The notes below the pieces were generated by a model. That model worked only from the letters and a program-made list of their open reading frames with translations. It was not told the DNA's origin and searched no databases. The position numbers were made by a program, and so were the translations under genes. Positions 38,887-47,333 of a stretch of DNA of 47,682 nucleotides are shown one piece after another (position 1 is the first letter of the stretch; every line of letters begins with the position of its first letter). Source of the DNA: Paenibacillus chondroitinus NBRC 15376 (lineage in GTDB: Bacteria > Bacillota > Bacilli > Paenibacillales > NBRC-103111); NCBI RefSeq assembly GCF_004000765.1, contig NZ_BILW01000047.1, forward strand, positions 1 to 47,682, written 5' to 3'.

Positions 38887-40821
38887 CTATTCCTCCAGCT
38901 GTATCCACTCCGCATACAGCTGATCCAGATCCCCCTGGGCGGCTTCGCGCTCTGCCCAGAGGCGGCTCAGCTCCTCAGGCGCCGGATTCTCCAGCGCCTG
39001 ATCGAGCACGCCGAGCCGCGCCTCCGCTTCCGCGATGCCCCGCTCCAGCCGCTCGCGCGCGAACGCAGCCGAGCTGCGTGAACTCCCGCGAGGAACAGAT
39101 GCCGCACGCGGCTCCGCTTTGGTCGCCGCTGCCGGTGACCCTCCTCTGGCGGACTTCGTCACCGGAGCGGCATTCGCCTTGCGCGCCTGCGCCGCGCGCA
39201 GCTGCGCGCTTTTCGCTTTGTAGGCATCAAAGCTGCCCAAATAAACGGTGATGCGCCCTTGATCCAGCTCCCAAATTTTCTGGGACAGCCGGTTGATGAA
39301 GTAACGGTCGTGCGTCACCGCAAGCACCGTGCCCGGAAACTCCTCAAGCGCTTCCTCTAGCGCCTCCCTTGAGGCGATGTCCATATGATTCGTCGGCTCA
39401 TCCAAAATGAGCAGATTCGGCTTACGCAGCACGAGCAGCGCCAGCCGCAGCCGCGTCCATTCTCCGCCTGAGAGGGAGCTAACCGGCTTGAAAACATCTG
39501 CGCCATAGAACAGATATGCCGCTAGACGACTTCTAGCCTCCCCTTCTTCCAGCTTCGCTTCCTCGCAAAAATAAGCCAGCACCGTTTTCTTCTGGTCCTC
39601 CGGGTACTCCTGCTGCGCCAAGTAACCGATATCCACGCGCGCGCCGATTTGCAGGTCGCCGCCATCCGGCTGCACCTCGCCCAAAAGCATTTTCAACAGC
39701 GTCGTTTTCCCTGAACCGTTATGCCCCAGAAGCATCACTTTCTCGCCATACTCGAGCAAGCCGCTTGCCTTCCGCAGCAGCACTTTGTCCCCGTACTGCT
39801 TGCTTACGTCATCAAACACAATAACCCGCTTGCCCGAGCGATCATCCACCTTCAGCCCGAATTCAGCGGCCTTCGGATCAAGGACAGGGCGTTTCAGCTT
39901 CTCCATGCGGTCCAATGCTTTCTGCATCGATGCCGCTCTGCGGAAAAACTTATCGTTTCCTCCGATACGCCCCCACTCCATGAGCTGTTTGATCGTCTCT
40001 TTCATTTTCTTGATGACCTTCTGCTGCTCCTGATAATCCGCGAATTGCTGCAGCAGTCGGACTTCTTTCTCCTTCATGTAGCCTGTATAGGATGTCAGAT
40101 AAGTCGAAGACTCACCGTCCTCCAACTCGACAATTTTGGTAACGACCCGATCCAAAAAGTAGCGGTCATGAGACACAATGAAACACGCGCCCTCATAATG
40201 GGTCAAGTACTCTTCCAGCCATTCTACGCCAAATAAATCGAGATGATTCGTCGGCTCATCGAGCAGCAGCACATCCGGCTTGCCGATCAGTTGGGAAGCG
40301 AGCGCTATCTTCGTCTTCTCCCCACCGGACAGCGAGGCGAAGCTTCGTTCATACACCTCGCGGGCAATGCGGAGTCCGGTTGCCACCTGGTCGATTCTGG
40401 CGTCCAGCTCATAGCCGCCTTCCCGCTCAAAACGCTCCTGCAGCTGCGCATACCGCCCGAGCAGCTGATCAAGCTGACCGTCCGCAGCAGACTCCGACAT
40501 GCGCTGTTCCAGCTCCGTCATCGCGGCGCGGCACTCCAGCAGCTCCGCAAAACTGGCCGCGAGCACATCATACACGGTGCCGCTCTCCCATTCCGTCGGA
40601 ATCTGGGCCAAGTAGCCGATTCGTGTATCTTTCCGCACCGTTAGCAGCCCTTCGTCCGGCTTTTCCATTTTGGAAATGAGGCGCAGCAAGGTCGATTTGC
40701 CGCTCCCATTTCGTCCGACCAATCCGATTCGTTCGCCTTCGTGAATCTCAAACGCAACGTCCGCCAGCACCAGTTGGGCGCCGTGGTATTTCTTTATATT
40801 TTGACCATTTATCATTAACAT
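38887..40821 (-). CDS. ABC-F ATPase (possible ribosome-protection antibiotic resistance factor)
   Basis: A 644-residue soluble protein with two ATPase domains and no membrane segment. First domain: Walker A GRNGSGKST, signature LSGGEKTKIAL, Walker B VLLLDEPTNHLD. Second domain: GHNGSGKTT, LSGGEWTRLRL, LLILDEPTNHMD. Between them is the inter-domain helical linker (about 240-320) that in ABC-F proteins reaches the ribosomal E/P site. At the end is a basic/Ala-rich link and a coiled coil (about 555-644). The ATG at 40821 has GGAGG ten bases ahead. A leader peptide and a terminator precede the gene, as in attenuated ABC-F resistance genes such as vmlR. Whether it protects against antibiotics or is a housekeeping translation factor (EttA/Uup-like) is not settled. 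Confidence 0.92.
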   Translation of the reverse strand: MLMINGQNIKKYHGAQLVLADVAFEIHEGERIGLVGRNGSGKSTLLRLISKMEKPDEGLLTVRKDTRIGYLAQIPTEWESGTVYDVLAASFAELLECRAAMTELEQRMSESAADGQLDQLLGRYAQLQERFEREGGYELDARIDQVATGLRIAREVYERSFASLSGGEKTKIALASQLIGKPDVLLLDEPTNHLDLFGVEWLEEYLTHYEGACFIVSHDRYFLDRVVTKIVELEDGESSTYLTSYTGYMKEKEVRLLQQFADYQEQQKVIKKMKETIKQLMEWGRIGGNDKFFRRAASMQKALDRMEKLKRPVLDPKAAEFGLKVDDRSGKRVIVFDDVSKQYGDKVLLRKASGLLEYGEKVMLLGHNGSGKTTLLKMLLGEVQPDGGDLQIGARVDIGYLAQQEYPEDQKKTVLAYFCEEAKLEEGEARSRLAAYLFYGADVFKPVSSLSGGEWTRLRLALLVLRKPNLLILDEPTNHMDIASREALEEALEEFPGTVLAVTHDRYFINRLSQKIWELDQGRITVYLGSFDAYKAKSAQLRAAQARKANAAPVTKSARGGSPAAATKAEPRAASVPRGSSRSSAAFARERLERGIAEAEARLGVLDQALENPAPEELSRLWAEREAAQGDLDQLYAEWIQLEE

Positions 40822-40877
40822 CGTGAAGGATCCTCCTTGGTTATGAAAGCCCCCCTCCTGAACATCCTGAACGCAGC

Positions 40878-40909
40878 AAAAAAGGCCGCAGGAAAATTCC
40901 TACGGCCTT
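40878..40909 (-). terminator. Leader terminator (attenuator) upstream of the ABC-F gene
   Basis: On the minus strand AAGGCCGTAGGAA and TTCCTGCGGCCTT form a 13-pair stem (one U-G) with a two-base loop, followed by four further T. It lies between the leader-peptide stop (40931) and the ABC-F start (40821), so most transcripts should end here unless antitermination occurs. Confidence 0.85.
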
Positions 40910-40930
40910 CAGCGGATCATCCGATTGAGG

Positions 40931-41074
40931 TTAAGGTAGGTGTCTTTTCGTGAGTTGTGATGCCGTATGAGCAAATTTGGACAGACTTCTCCCGTTGCAC
41001 GCAAATACATGAACGATGCCAGCCATCGCGATAGGTAACTGGCTCACACGGTTGTTCACAAACTCTCGATTCAT
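40931..41074 (-). CDS. 47-residue leader peptide of the ABC-F gene
   Basis: A short open frame I found by eye. ATG at 41074, preceded by AAAAGGAGGTG, and TAA at 40931-40933. The product starts MNREFVNNRVSQLPIAMAG and ends SQLTKRHLP; it has no signal or known domain. The ribosome site is among the strongest in the window, and the frame ends 21 bases before the attenuator stem. The last codons (minus strand CCTACCTT) can pair either with AAGGTAGG before its own start or in part with the 5' arm of the terminator. This layout fits a stalling-controlled attenuator. Function is inferred from layout. Confidence 0.68.
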   Translation of the reverse strand: MNREFVNNRVSQLPIAMAGIVHVFACNGRSLSKFAHTASQLTKRHLP

Positions 41075-41109
41075 CCTACCTTCACCTCCTTTTCTTCACT
41101 ATGTACAAA

Positions 41110-41139
41110 ATCATATCATAACCGTCGGTCAATTAGCAA
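41110..41139 (-). promoter_or_regulatory. Promoter of the leader/ABC-F transcript
   Basis: On the minus strand TTGCTA (41139-41134), 18 bases, then TGATATGAT, an extended -10 whose hexamer is at 41115-41110. Start of transcription would be about 30 bases before the leader ATG. Confidence 0.55.
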
Positions 41140-41163
41140 CCGCGTAACACCCATCTTCCGGGC

Positions 41164-42063
41164 CTAATGCTCACTTCGCATCTTGTCCGTAACTTCCAGA
41201 TAAAGCACCTGGAGAAATTTTTTGATGTTAATTTTACTTTTCTCCGACTTCAAGTTCTCATCGATTTCTTTCATCTTCAAACGGACATCCTGAAACTCAA
41301 AATAGAGCGGCGCATAATGCTCAAATTTCGGATTGCTGTAATCCGTCAAGCCTATGCTAGCTATATGGGCTAAGGCAGCCATAACGGCGCGGCGAATACG
41401 CTGCTCAACGGCTTTCCCTTCCTTTTCCACATCAGCTTCTTCCAGTTTGTGGCTCCGAGCCGCCGTCTCATACAGCTCCTTCAGTGGCGGTATCCCGTCA
41501 CCTCGATGCTGCTTCGTCAGATGTTCGATAATGTCCGTTACATCCCGGCTACCGCTCTCACCAACAATGCCCATGTCCATGAGAATAGGCTGTACGATCT
41601 CGCGCACGCTGCGTTTTTTACGAGGGCTCTCCGGACTGTTCAATAGGCTCAACTTCGTTAAAGAGTCCTGAATCTCCTTCAGGGAACGGCTGATCTTCCA
41701 CTGTTCGTTGACCTTGGAAAGCACCGCTTCCACTTCGATTTTGTTAATCGGCTTTTGAATATAGTATTCGACTCCGGCTTGATAAGCCTTGCCGATCATC
41801 TCTTTATTTTCTATCTGCGAAATCATGACGTACTTGCCTTGAAAACCTTGCTCCTTAAGTCGAATAATGGTCTCAATGCCATCCTGATCCGGCATCAGCA
41901 GATCGATGACAACGACATCCGGAGACGTTTCGAGCAGCACCTTTTCCCCTTCGCTACCGCTGCCTGCCGTTCCTACGACTTCACCTAACCCGCCTTTTTC
42001 AATAATTTTGTGCAGCATCAGCCTGCTTACCGCATCATCGTCCACAATTCCGAAAGACAGCAT
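41164..42063 (-). CDS. glnL: Response regulator GlnL (YcbB-type)
   Basis: A 299-residue regulator. The receiver domain (about 1-120) has DDD at 8-10, the phospho-acceptor Asp at 54 (VVVIDLLMPDQDG) and the KP motif YYIQKPINKIE. After a linker comes the YcbB-type C-terminal DNA-binding domain (about 150-290; VREIVQPILMDMGIVGESG and KEGKAVEQRIRRAVMAAL). In B. subtilis, GlnK/GlnL responds to glutamine and controls glutamine uptake and use genes. Here it is at the end of the glutamine-type ABC operon, five bases after glnK, so autoregulation of the operon is likely. No clear terminator follows. Confidence 0.9.
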   Translation of the reverse strand: MLSFGIVDDDAVSRLMLHKIIEKGGLGEVVGTAGSGSEGEKVLLETSPDVVVIDLLMPDQDGIETIIRLKEQGFQGKYVMISQIENKEMIGKAYQAGVEYYIQKPINKIEVEAVLSKVNEQWKISRSLKEIQDSLTKLSLLNSPESPRKKRSVREIVQPILMDMGIVGESGSRDVTDIIEHLTKQHRGDGIPPLKELYETAARSHKLEEADVEKEGKAVEQRIRRAVMAALAHIASIGLTDYSNPKFEHYAPLYFEFQDVRLKMKEIDENLKSEKSKINIKKFLQVLYLEVTDKMRSEH

Positions 42064-42068
42064 GATCT

Positions 42069-43343
42069 CTACGCTCCTTTTTTCAACGTATCGGTCAATA
42101 AGGTGATCACAAAAGTTGTCTGGGCCCCTGGCTCATCCGAACGCAAATGAATATCCCCGCCTAAGGAATGAACAATATCCCGTACGTGAGAAAGCCCGAT
42201 GCCGGTTGCAGCAAAACCTTCCTGATTGAATTTCGTTGTAAAGCCAGGCTCGAAAATCATATCCTTTTCCAGATCAGCAATCCCCGTCCCCGTATCCGAG
42301 ACCGTCAGAACCGTTTCAGCGCCGCGCCCGTAAGCACTGACGTGAATCGTCCCCTGATCTTCGATTGCCTCCACGCTGTTGGACAACAGATTATTCATAA
42401 CCGTCAACAGAGGAAGATAGTGATCCGAATCATAATTGATGCGTAGATCAGTGGTAAATTGAATCCTTTTGCCGATCATCCCGCTGTAGCCCAGGTTGGA
42501 TTTTATCGCGAACTCGATGATTTCCGCCAGCCTCATATTCGAAGCGAATTCCCGGTCAAACAGCTTTAATAAGCCGGCAAGGATGCGCTGTGAGTCTTTT
42601 TTCACCTCATGGATCTGTTGCGTGATTTCCAAAATCGTGCGGGCATAACTTTTCAGCCCCGTGCCGTTCACTCTTTCGTATAAATTGTGGCTTTTGGCTG
42701 TCAGCTGCTCAATCGTTTCCATGGACTTACGCAGGTAGAAAACTTCGCCATATAGTCCACTGTTCGTATTCAACATCTGCTCCATCCGCTTCTGCTGCTC
42801 ACTGTGGAGGACCCTCATCTGATGAATGGTCACGCTGCTGTAGATGCCTACCACAAAATAGCTTCTCACGAGGGCAATCACCGAAATATATACTAACTGC
42901 TGTGAAAACTTGTAGGGGGTATCGAAAATGACGCTGCGCGCCAGCAGCTCAATCTCATTGGACATGAGATCAATAAGCGATAGGAATATGCCAAGCACGA
43001 GGGGATGGAATTTCCCCATTTTCTGCTTTATCCAGCTCATGCCCACCGCAAAAGCTATATAGTACAGCATCGCAGGCAAGTGCGTCTGCATGCTCCAGCC
43101 AAGCGATACAGCTCCGTGCGTCATAATCCCCGCCTCTATGGAGCGAAACAGCAAAACGGTAATGCCGGTAATAAGGCCTGTATAGAGATAAGGCAAATGT
43201 TTGAGCAAAAGCAGGCACAGAAGAAAGGTGCTGCTCCCAAGACCGATCCGAAACACTTCGCCGCTGAAGGGCGTAATTTTGAACTCGCCGGCAATCGCCG
43301 TCACAATGGCGATCAGAATCATTTGTAGCCCTTCATTTTTCAA
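42069..43343 (-). CDS. glnK: Membrane sensor histidine kinase GlnK (YcbA-type)
   Basis: A sensor kinase with about six membrane segments (first 180 residues), then a coiled dimer region and kinase domain. QIHEVKKDSQRIL carries the likely phospho-acceptor His. NNLLSNSVEAI is the N box, VSDTGTGIADLE and FTTKFNQEGFAATGIGL the G boxes. The start is uncertain. The frame is open to an ATG at 43379 with no ribosome site. I give the TTG at 43343 (KNEGLQMILIAIV N-terminus, AGGGGGTGAT upstream but at long spacing), and the ATG at 43322 with GAAGGG six bases ahead is equally possible. It overlaps or closely follows the TSUP gene and precedes glnL by five bases. Confidence 0.88.
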   Translation of the reverse strand: MKNEGLQMILIAIVTAIAGEFKITPFSGEVFRIGLGSSTFLLCLLLLKHLPYLYTGLITGITVLLFRSIEAGIMTHGAVSLGWSMQTHLPAMLYYIAFAVGMSWIKQKMGKFHPLVLGIFLSLIDLMSNEIELLARSVIFDTPYKFSQQLVYISVIALVRSYFVVGIYSSVTIHQMRVLHSEQQKRMEQMLNTNSGLYGEVFYLRKSMETIEQLTAKSHNLYERVNGTGLKSYARTILEITQQIHEVKKDSQRILAGLLKLFDREFASNMRLAEIIEFAIKSNLGYSGMIGKRIQFTTDLRINYDSDHYLPLLTVMNNLLSNSVEAIEDQGTIHVSAYGRGAETVLTVSDTGTGIADLEKDMIFEPGFTTKFNQEGFAATGIGLSHVRDIVHSLGGDIHLRSDEPGAQTTFVITLLTDTLKKGA

Positions 43344-43363
43344 GCGTCCCAGCCGATCACCCC

Positions 43364-44125
43364 CTAGATTAAATCCCATATCTGCTTGCTAATTAGAAGT
43401 ATACATACGGTAAGAAATAAAGGGCGTACATACGCTGAACCTTTGCGAATTGCCATGCGCGAGCCTAATAAGGAGCCGCAAATCATCGCGATTCCCATCG
43501 GAATCCCGATCCCGTAGTTGATGGAACCCAGCACCATGAATGTAGCCAAGCTCGCTATATTGCTTCCGAAATTGAGCATTTTGGCGTTGCCAGCCGCTTT
43601 CACAAAATCAAAACCTAACATAAGAAAAACGAATATAAGAAAGGAACCCGTGCCAGGTCCAAAAAAGCCGTCATAAAAGCCTAAGCCGAAAGCGGCGCCT
43701 CCCATGAGAAGGGCTGTTTTGGTCGAGTACTGGCGGAATGTCGAGCTGCTCCCCCAATTTTTCCGAAAAAGGGTATAGATGGTTATCAGAATCAGCATGA
43801 CGACGACCAACGGCTTAAGAAAATCCGAAGGAATTTGCCGAAGTACCATCGTTCCGCAAACAGCTCCTAATAATGATAAAAGGAATAAACTTTTTACCGC
43901 TTTGAAATCGATATTGCCTGAACGCATAAAGGAAATGGTGCTCGTCAGCGACGACATCGTGCCAGCCAGTTTATTCGTTCCCAGCGCAATAGCCGGTGGC
44001 AATCCCGTTGCCAGAAGAACGGGTAAGGCGATCAATCCCCCGCCTCCCACGACCGAATCGACATAGGCAGCCACAAACCCTCCAACGATGACGAACACTA
44101 ACATTTCCCAACTCAAGTGTAACAT
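43364..44125 (-). CDS. TSUP (TauE/SafE) family membrane permease
   Basis: A 253-residue protein with about eight membrane segments, the usual TSUP size. VDSVVGGGGLIALPVLLATGLPP near the N-terminus and the repeated GFYDGFFGPGTGSFLIF in the second half are the family signatures. TSUP members move sulfite, sulfonates, or other small organic anions out of or into the cell. It sits between the amino-acid importer genes (33 bases) and glnK. Placement in an amino-acid operon hints at export of an anionic by-product, perhaps of a sulfur-containing or acidic amino acid. This is inference. Confidence 0.92.
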   Translation of the reverse strand: MLHLSWEMLVFVIVGGFVAAYVDSVVGGGGLIALPVLLATGLPPAIALGTNKLAGTMSSLTSTISFMRSGNIDFKAVKSLFLLSLLGAVCGTMVLRQIPSDFLKPLVVVMLILITIYTLFRKNWGSSSTFRQYSTKTALLMGGAAFGLGFYDGFFGPGTGSFLIFVFLMLGFDFVKAAGNAKMLNFGSNIASLATFMVLGSINYGIGIPMGIAMICGSLLGSRMAIRKGSAYVRPLFLTVCILLISKQIWDLI

Positions 44126-44158
44126 GATGTCAATAACTCCTCTTCCTGCTCAAATTCT

Positions 44159-44809
44159 CTACACCATTCTCGCTTCAAATCTTCGCGCCGCCAACGATAA
44201 GGCATAATTGACTGCAAAATAAAGCACAGCCACGACAAACAGAATTGGTATGGTATAGCTATAACTTTGTCCAATTACTATTTTCGCATGATGCATCAGT
44301 TCAGGCAAGGAAATAACAATGGCAAGAGATGTATCTTTGAGCAGGGAGATAAACTGGCTGACGAGCGGAGGAACCATACGGCGAAGCCCCTGTGGAATCA
44401 CGATATGCCAAAGCGTCTGGACATAGCCTAATCCAGAAGAACGAGCGGCTTCGATCTGCCCTTTGTCGATAGAGTTGAGCCCGCTTCGCACAATTTCCGC
44501 GATCATCGCCCCTTCAAAAAGCGTTAGCGCCACAATCGTCGCATTCATCGGCCCCAGCTTAATGCCGATATCCGGCAGGGCAAACCGAGCGAAAAATATG
44601 ATTAGCAGCAGCGGCAGGTTGCGAAGCAGCTCTACGGCAATGCCTAAAATAGGTGAAACGATGGGGATTTTCGTATAACGGACCGTTCCCACGACGCAGC
44701 CTACAAGAAAGCTGAGAATGATGGCAATCAAGGCAACTTTTAGCGTCATGTAAAATCCTTCGAGAATAAATCTCATATTGTCAGCGGAGAAAGCATGCAA
44801 AATATCCAT
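44159..44809 (-). CDS. glnP: Polar amino-acid ABC permease GlnP-type
   Basis: A 216-residue HisM/GlnP-family permease with about five membrane segments. The EAA loop reads EAARSSGLGYVQTLWHIVIP and is followed by PLVSQFISLLKDTSLAIVIS, the standard ending of this family. LRNLPLLLIIFFARFALP is the usual mid segment. It follows glnM by four bases. With GlnM it forms the heterodimeric channel for glutamine, glutamate or a related polar amino acid. Confidence 0.93.
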   Translation of the reverse strand: MDILHAFSADNMRFILEGFYMTLKVALIAIILSFLVGCVVGTVRYTKIPIVSPILGIAVELLRNLPLLLIIFFARFALPDIGIKLGPMNATIVALTLFEGAMIAEIVRSGLNSIDKGQIEAARSSGLGYVQTLWHIVIPQGLRRMVPPLVSQFISLLKDTSLAIVISLPELMHHAKIVIGQSYSYTIPILFVVAVLYFAVNYALSLAARRFEARMV

Positions 44810-44813
44810 TCAT

Positions 44814-45464
44814 TCACCCCCTCGCCAGCTTACGTTCTAGATACAAGGCACCGTAGCTTAACGGCAGCGTTAAGAGCAAATAAAGCACAGCGATGAAAAT
44901 ATACGTATCAAATGTAGCGTACGTCTCGCTTGCTATCATGTCGCCGAAATACATAAGATCAAGGCCCGCAAACACTCCTAGCACCGACGAATTCTTAACC
45001 AGGTTAATAAACTGGTTGCTCAGGGGCGGTATGACGATTTTGATCGCTTGCGGGAGGACGACATGCCACATCGCTTGCCCGTAGGTCAACCCGGAGGACC
45101 TTGCGGCTTCCGATTGGCCGAGCGGCACGGACATGATGCCGGCCCGAATCGCTTCAGCGATGAAAGCTGCCGTGTAAACCGTCAGGCCCAAGGTTCCGCA
45201 GACGAAGCCGCTCAAGGTAACGCCCAAGGAGGGCAAGCCATAAAAAAAGACAAACACGACGAGCAAGAGCGGAATGTTTCGAATGAACTCCACGTAAGCC
45301 GTACCTAGCCACTGCAAGGGCTTTACGGATGAGATCCGGCAGATGGCGATCAACGTCCCCAGAATAAAACTGCCGATTAATGCAATGAGACTAGCCCAGA
45401 TGGTGTTAACAAAGCCTTTCATAAAAATATCAATGTGGTCGGTAAAAATCGAGAAATCCGGCAT
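44814..45464 (-). CDS. glnM: Polar amino-acid ABC permease GlnM-type
   Basis: A 216-residue permease paralogous to the next gene, about five membrane segments. The EAA loop is EAARSSGLTYGQAMWHVVLP, then PLSNQFINLVKNSSVLGVFA. FIRNIPLLLVVFVFFYGLPSLG is the family mid motif. The ATG at 45464 follows AGGGGGG. It is separated from the binding-protein gene by a 61-base gap holding a stem-loop. Confidence 0.93.
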   Translation of the reverse strand: MPDFSIFTDHIDIFMKGFVNTIWASLIALIGSFILGTLIAICRISSVKPLQWLGTAYVEFIRNIPLLLVVFVFFYGLPSLGVTLSGFVCGTLGLTVYTAAFIAEAIRAGIMSVPLGQSEAARSSGLTYGQAMWHVVLPQAIKIVIPPLSNQFINLVKNSSVLGVFAGLDLMYFGDMIASETYATFDTYIFIAVLYLLLTLPLSYGALYLERKLARG

Positions 45465-45490
45465 CGGCTTGCGCCCCCCTCATAGACAGA

Positions 45491-45517
45491 AGATGGGCAG
45501 CTTGCGGCCACCCATCT
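45491..45517 (-). promoter_or_regulatory. Stem-loop after the binding-protein gene (gln operon)
   Basis: An 11-pair stem on the minus strand, AGATGGGTGGC with GCTGCCCATCT (two G-U), loop of five. It starts eight bases after the glnH stop. No T run, so probably an mRNA processing or stabilising element. Confidence 0.6.
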
Positions 45518-45525
45518 GATCTTTG

Positions 45526-46401
45526 TTATTTGGATGGCGCCTCGCCGATCCATTTCTTATATAGCTTGTCGTATTCGCCGTTTGATTTCAGCTTCTTGAG
45601 GCTGTCGTTGACCACGGTTTGAAGCGCTGTTTCGCCTTTTTTCATCGCGATGCCGTAAGGCTCATCCGTGAACGGCTCGCCGACAACCGCAAAGTTCGGA
45701 TCCTGTGCCACCATGCCGTAGAGGATCGCATTATCCGTAGTCAGCGTATCCCCTTGTCCCGCTTTGAGGGCGCTGAAGGCATCTTGGTAGTTATCAAACT
45801 CCAGTACCGTCGCTTCCGGTGCTTTGGCTTTAATGTTTCCAACGGACGTAGCGCCTTTTACCGCCAGTACTTTGGTGCCCTTTTTAATATCGGCAACCGA
45901 TTTGATCGGGCTGCCTTTCTTCACTAGCAGGGACTGTCCCGCTTTAAAATAAACATCGGAGAATTCAACCTGCTTCTTGCGCTCGTCCGTGATCGTCATC
46001 GTGGCGACAATCATGTCGATCTCCTTGTTGTCGAGCATCGGGATACGCGTTTTGGACGTTACTTCCTTCAGTTCGATTTTCTTCTCATCGCCGAGAATTT
46101 CCTTCGCCAGCGCTTTGGCGATATCCACGTCGAAGCCTTCGACTTCGCCGCCGGTCGGATTTTTCAAGCCGAACAGCTTCGTGTCGTATTTGACGCCAAC
46201 GACCAGCTTGCCTCTGCTCTTGATCTCATCGAGAACCGATGCCCCGCCTGCCGGCTTGGCCGAGCTTGGCGCGCTCGCGCTTGCTCCCGGCGAACCTGCT
46301 GGCGTACTGGATGCCCCTCCCGATGTGGATGTTGAGGCACACCCTGCCAATGCGAATACGGCTGTTAACATCACGATAAAATTCCACTTTTTAGCTATCA
46401 T
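45526..46401 (-). CDS. glnH: Polar amino-acid-binding lipoprotein GlnH-type
   Basis: A 291-residue family 3 solute-binding protein. The signal peptide ends in LAGC with Cys at residue 21, then a Ser/Gly/Ala/Pro linker. GKLVVGVKYDTKLFGLKNPTGGEVEGFDVDIAKALAKEI is the standard N-terminal lobe (shown by GVKYD and GFDVD), and VATMTITDERKKQVEFSD is the ligand-binding loop. TDEPYGIAMKKG lies near the end. The Arg of ITDERK and Asp-rich sites fit glutamate/glutamine-type ligands; glutamate or aspartate cannot be excluded. The ATG at 46401 has AAGGAG ten bases ahead. Confidence 0.92.
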   Translation of the reverse strand: MIAKKWNFIVMLTAVFALAGCASTSTSGGASSTPAGSPGASASAPSSAKPAGGASVLDEIKSRGKLVVGVKYDTKLFGLKNPTGGEVEGFDVDIAKALAKEILGDEKKIELKEVTSKTRIPMLDNKEIDMIVATMTITDERKKQVEFSDVYFKAGQSLLVKKGSPIKSVADIKKGTKVLAVKGATSVGNIKAKAPEATVLEFDNYQDAFSALKAGQGDTLTTDNAILYGMVAQDPNFAVVGEPFTDEPYGIAMKKGETALQTVVNDSLKKLKSNGEYDKLYKKWIGEAPSK

Positions 46402-46435
46402 ATAAGTTCATCTCCTTATTATTAATGGTTTAGAA

Positions 46436-46510
46436 TGCGGGATTAGTGATGCAGGACGGATATTAGTGATTCAGAACAGATAATTAGTGACGCAGATATT
46501 AGTGATTCAA
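46436..46510. repeat. Short degenerate tandem repeat over the glnQ stop codon
   Basis: TTAGTGATTCAAAACGCGG, which is the end of glnQ on the other strand, is repeated imperfectly to the left: TTAGTGACGCAGATA, TTAGTGATTCAGAACAGATA and TTAGTGATGCAGGACGGATA. Units are about 15-21 bases. Each copy carries the last codons and the TAA of glnQ. Confidence 0.65.
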
Positions 46511-47227
46511 AACGCGGTTTAGAAACAGTCGTGCCCGCTCTTCTTTCGGATTGACGAAAAACTCCTCTGGAGGCGATTCTTCGACGATTTGACCTTTATC
46601 CATAAACACAACGCGATCCGCCACTTCCCGGGCGAAGCCCATCTCGTGCGTGACTACAACCATCGTCATTCCCTCATGCGCCAGCGCCTTCATGACGTCC
46701 AGCACCTCGCCCACCATCTCTGGATCCAGCGCCGATGTCGGTTCGTCGAAGAGCATAATTTTCGGCTTCATCGCCAGCCCTCTGGCTATGGCTACCCGCT
46801 GCTGCTGACCCCCCGAGAGTTGCGAGGGATAACTTCCGGCTTTGTCCTGAATGCCTACCTTCTCAAGGTAGTACATCGCCGTTTCTTCCGCTTCCTTCTT
46901 CGGCAGGCCGAGCACTTTCATTGGCGCAAGCGTGATGTTATCGATGACCTTTTTATGCGGATACAGATTAAAATGTTGGAAGACCATCCCAATGTCACGG
47001 CGCAGCTTGTTGATATCCGTTTTTCTGTCGCTGACTTTGCGCTCGTTTACGGTCAGTTCACCGCTGGTGATCGTCTCCAGTCGATTGATGCATCTGAGCA
47101 GCGTACTTTTGCCTGAACCTGACGGACCGACGACGACGACAACTTCCCCCTGCTGGACCTGAAGATCAATTCCCTTGAGCACATGAAAATTGCCGTAATG
47201 CTTCTCTACTTGCTGGAATGAGATCAA
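46499..47227 (-). CDS. glnQ: Polar amino-acid ABC ATPase GlnQ-type
   Basis: A 242-residue ATPase, the same length as B. subtilis GlnQ, from the TTG at 47227 with AAGGGGGGG five bases ahead. A longer frame to an ATG at 47260 has no ribosome site. Walker A is GPSGSGKST, the signature is LSGGQQQR, Walker B is IMLFDEPTSALD, and the H loop is VVVTHEMGFA. DRKTDINKLRRDIGMVFQHFNLYPHK matches the GlnQ family closely. It energises the GlnM-GlnP channel and is the first gene of the seven-gene operon. Confidence 0.95.
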   Translation of the reverse strand: MISFQQVEKHYGNFHVLKGIDLQVQQGEVVVVVGPSGSGKSTLLRCINRLETITSGELTVNERKVSDRKTDINKLRRDIGMVFQHFNLYPHKKVIDNITLAPMKVLGLPKKEAEETAMYYLEKVGIQDKAGSYPSQLSGGQQQRVAIARGLAMKPKIMLFDEPTSALDPEMVGEVLDVMKALAHEGMTMVVVTHEMGFAREVADRVVFMDKGQIVEESPPEEFFVNPKEERARLFLNRVLNH

Positions 47228-47304
47228 TGGAACCCCCCCTTCGCTTAAAAGCTTAACCATGTAAACTATTTGTCATGTTAACTTACACTTGATGTCTTTA
47301 AATC

Positions 47305-47333
47305 TTAATATCAAACTATGGAATCTTATACAA
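47305..47333 (-). promoter_or_regulatory. Candidate promoter of the gln operon
   Basis: On the minus strand TTGTAT (47333-47328), 17 bases, TATTAA (47310-47305), about 78 bases before the glnQ start. The region is A/T-rich. No clear GlnL site could be named. Confidence 0.45.
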
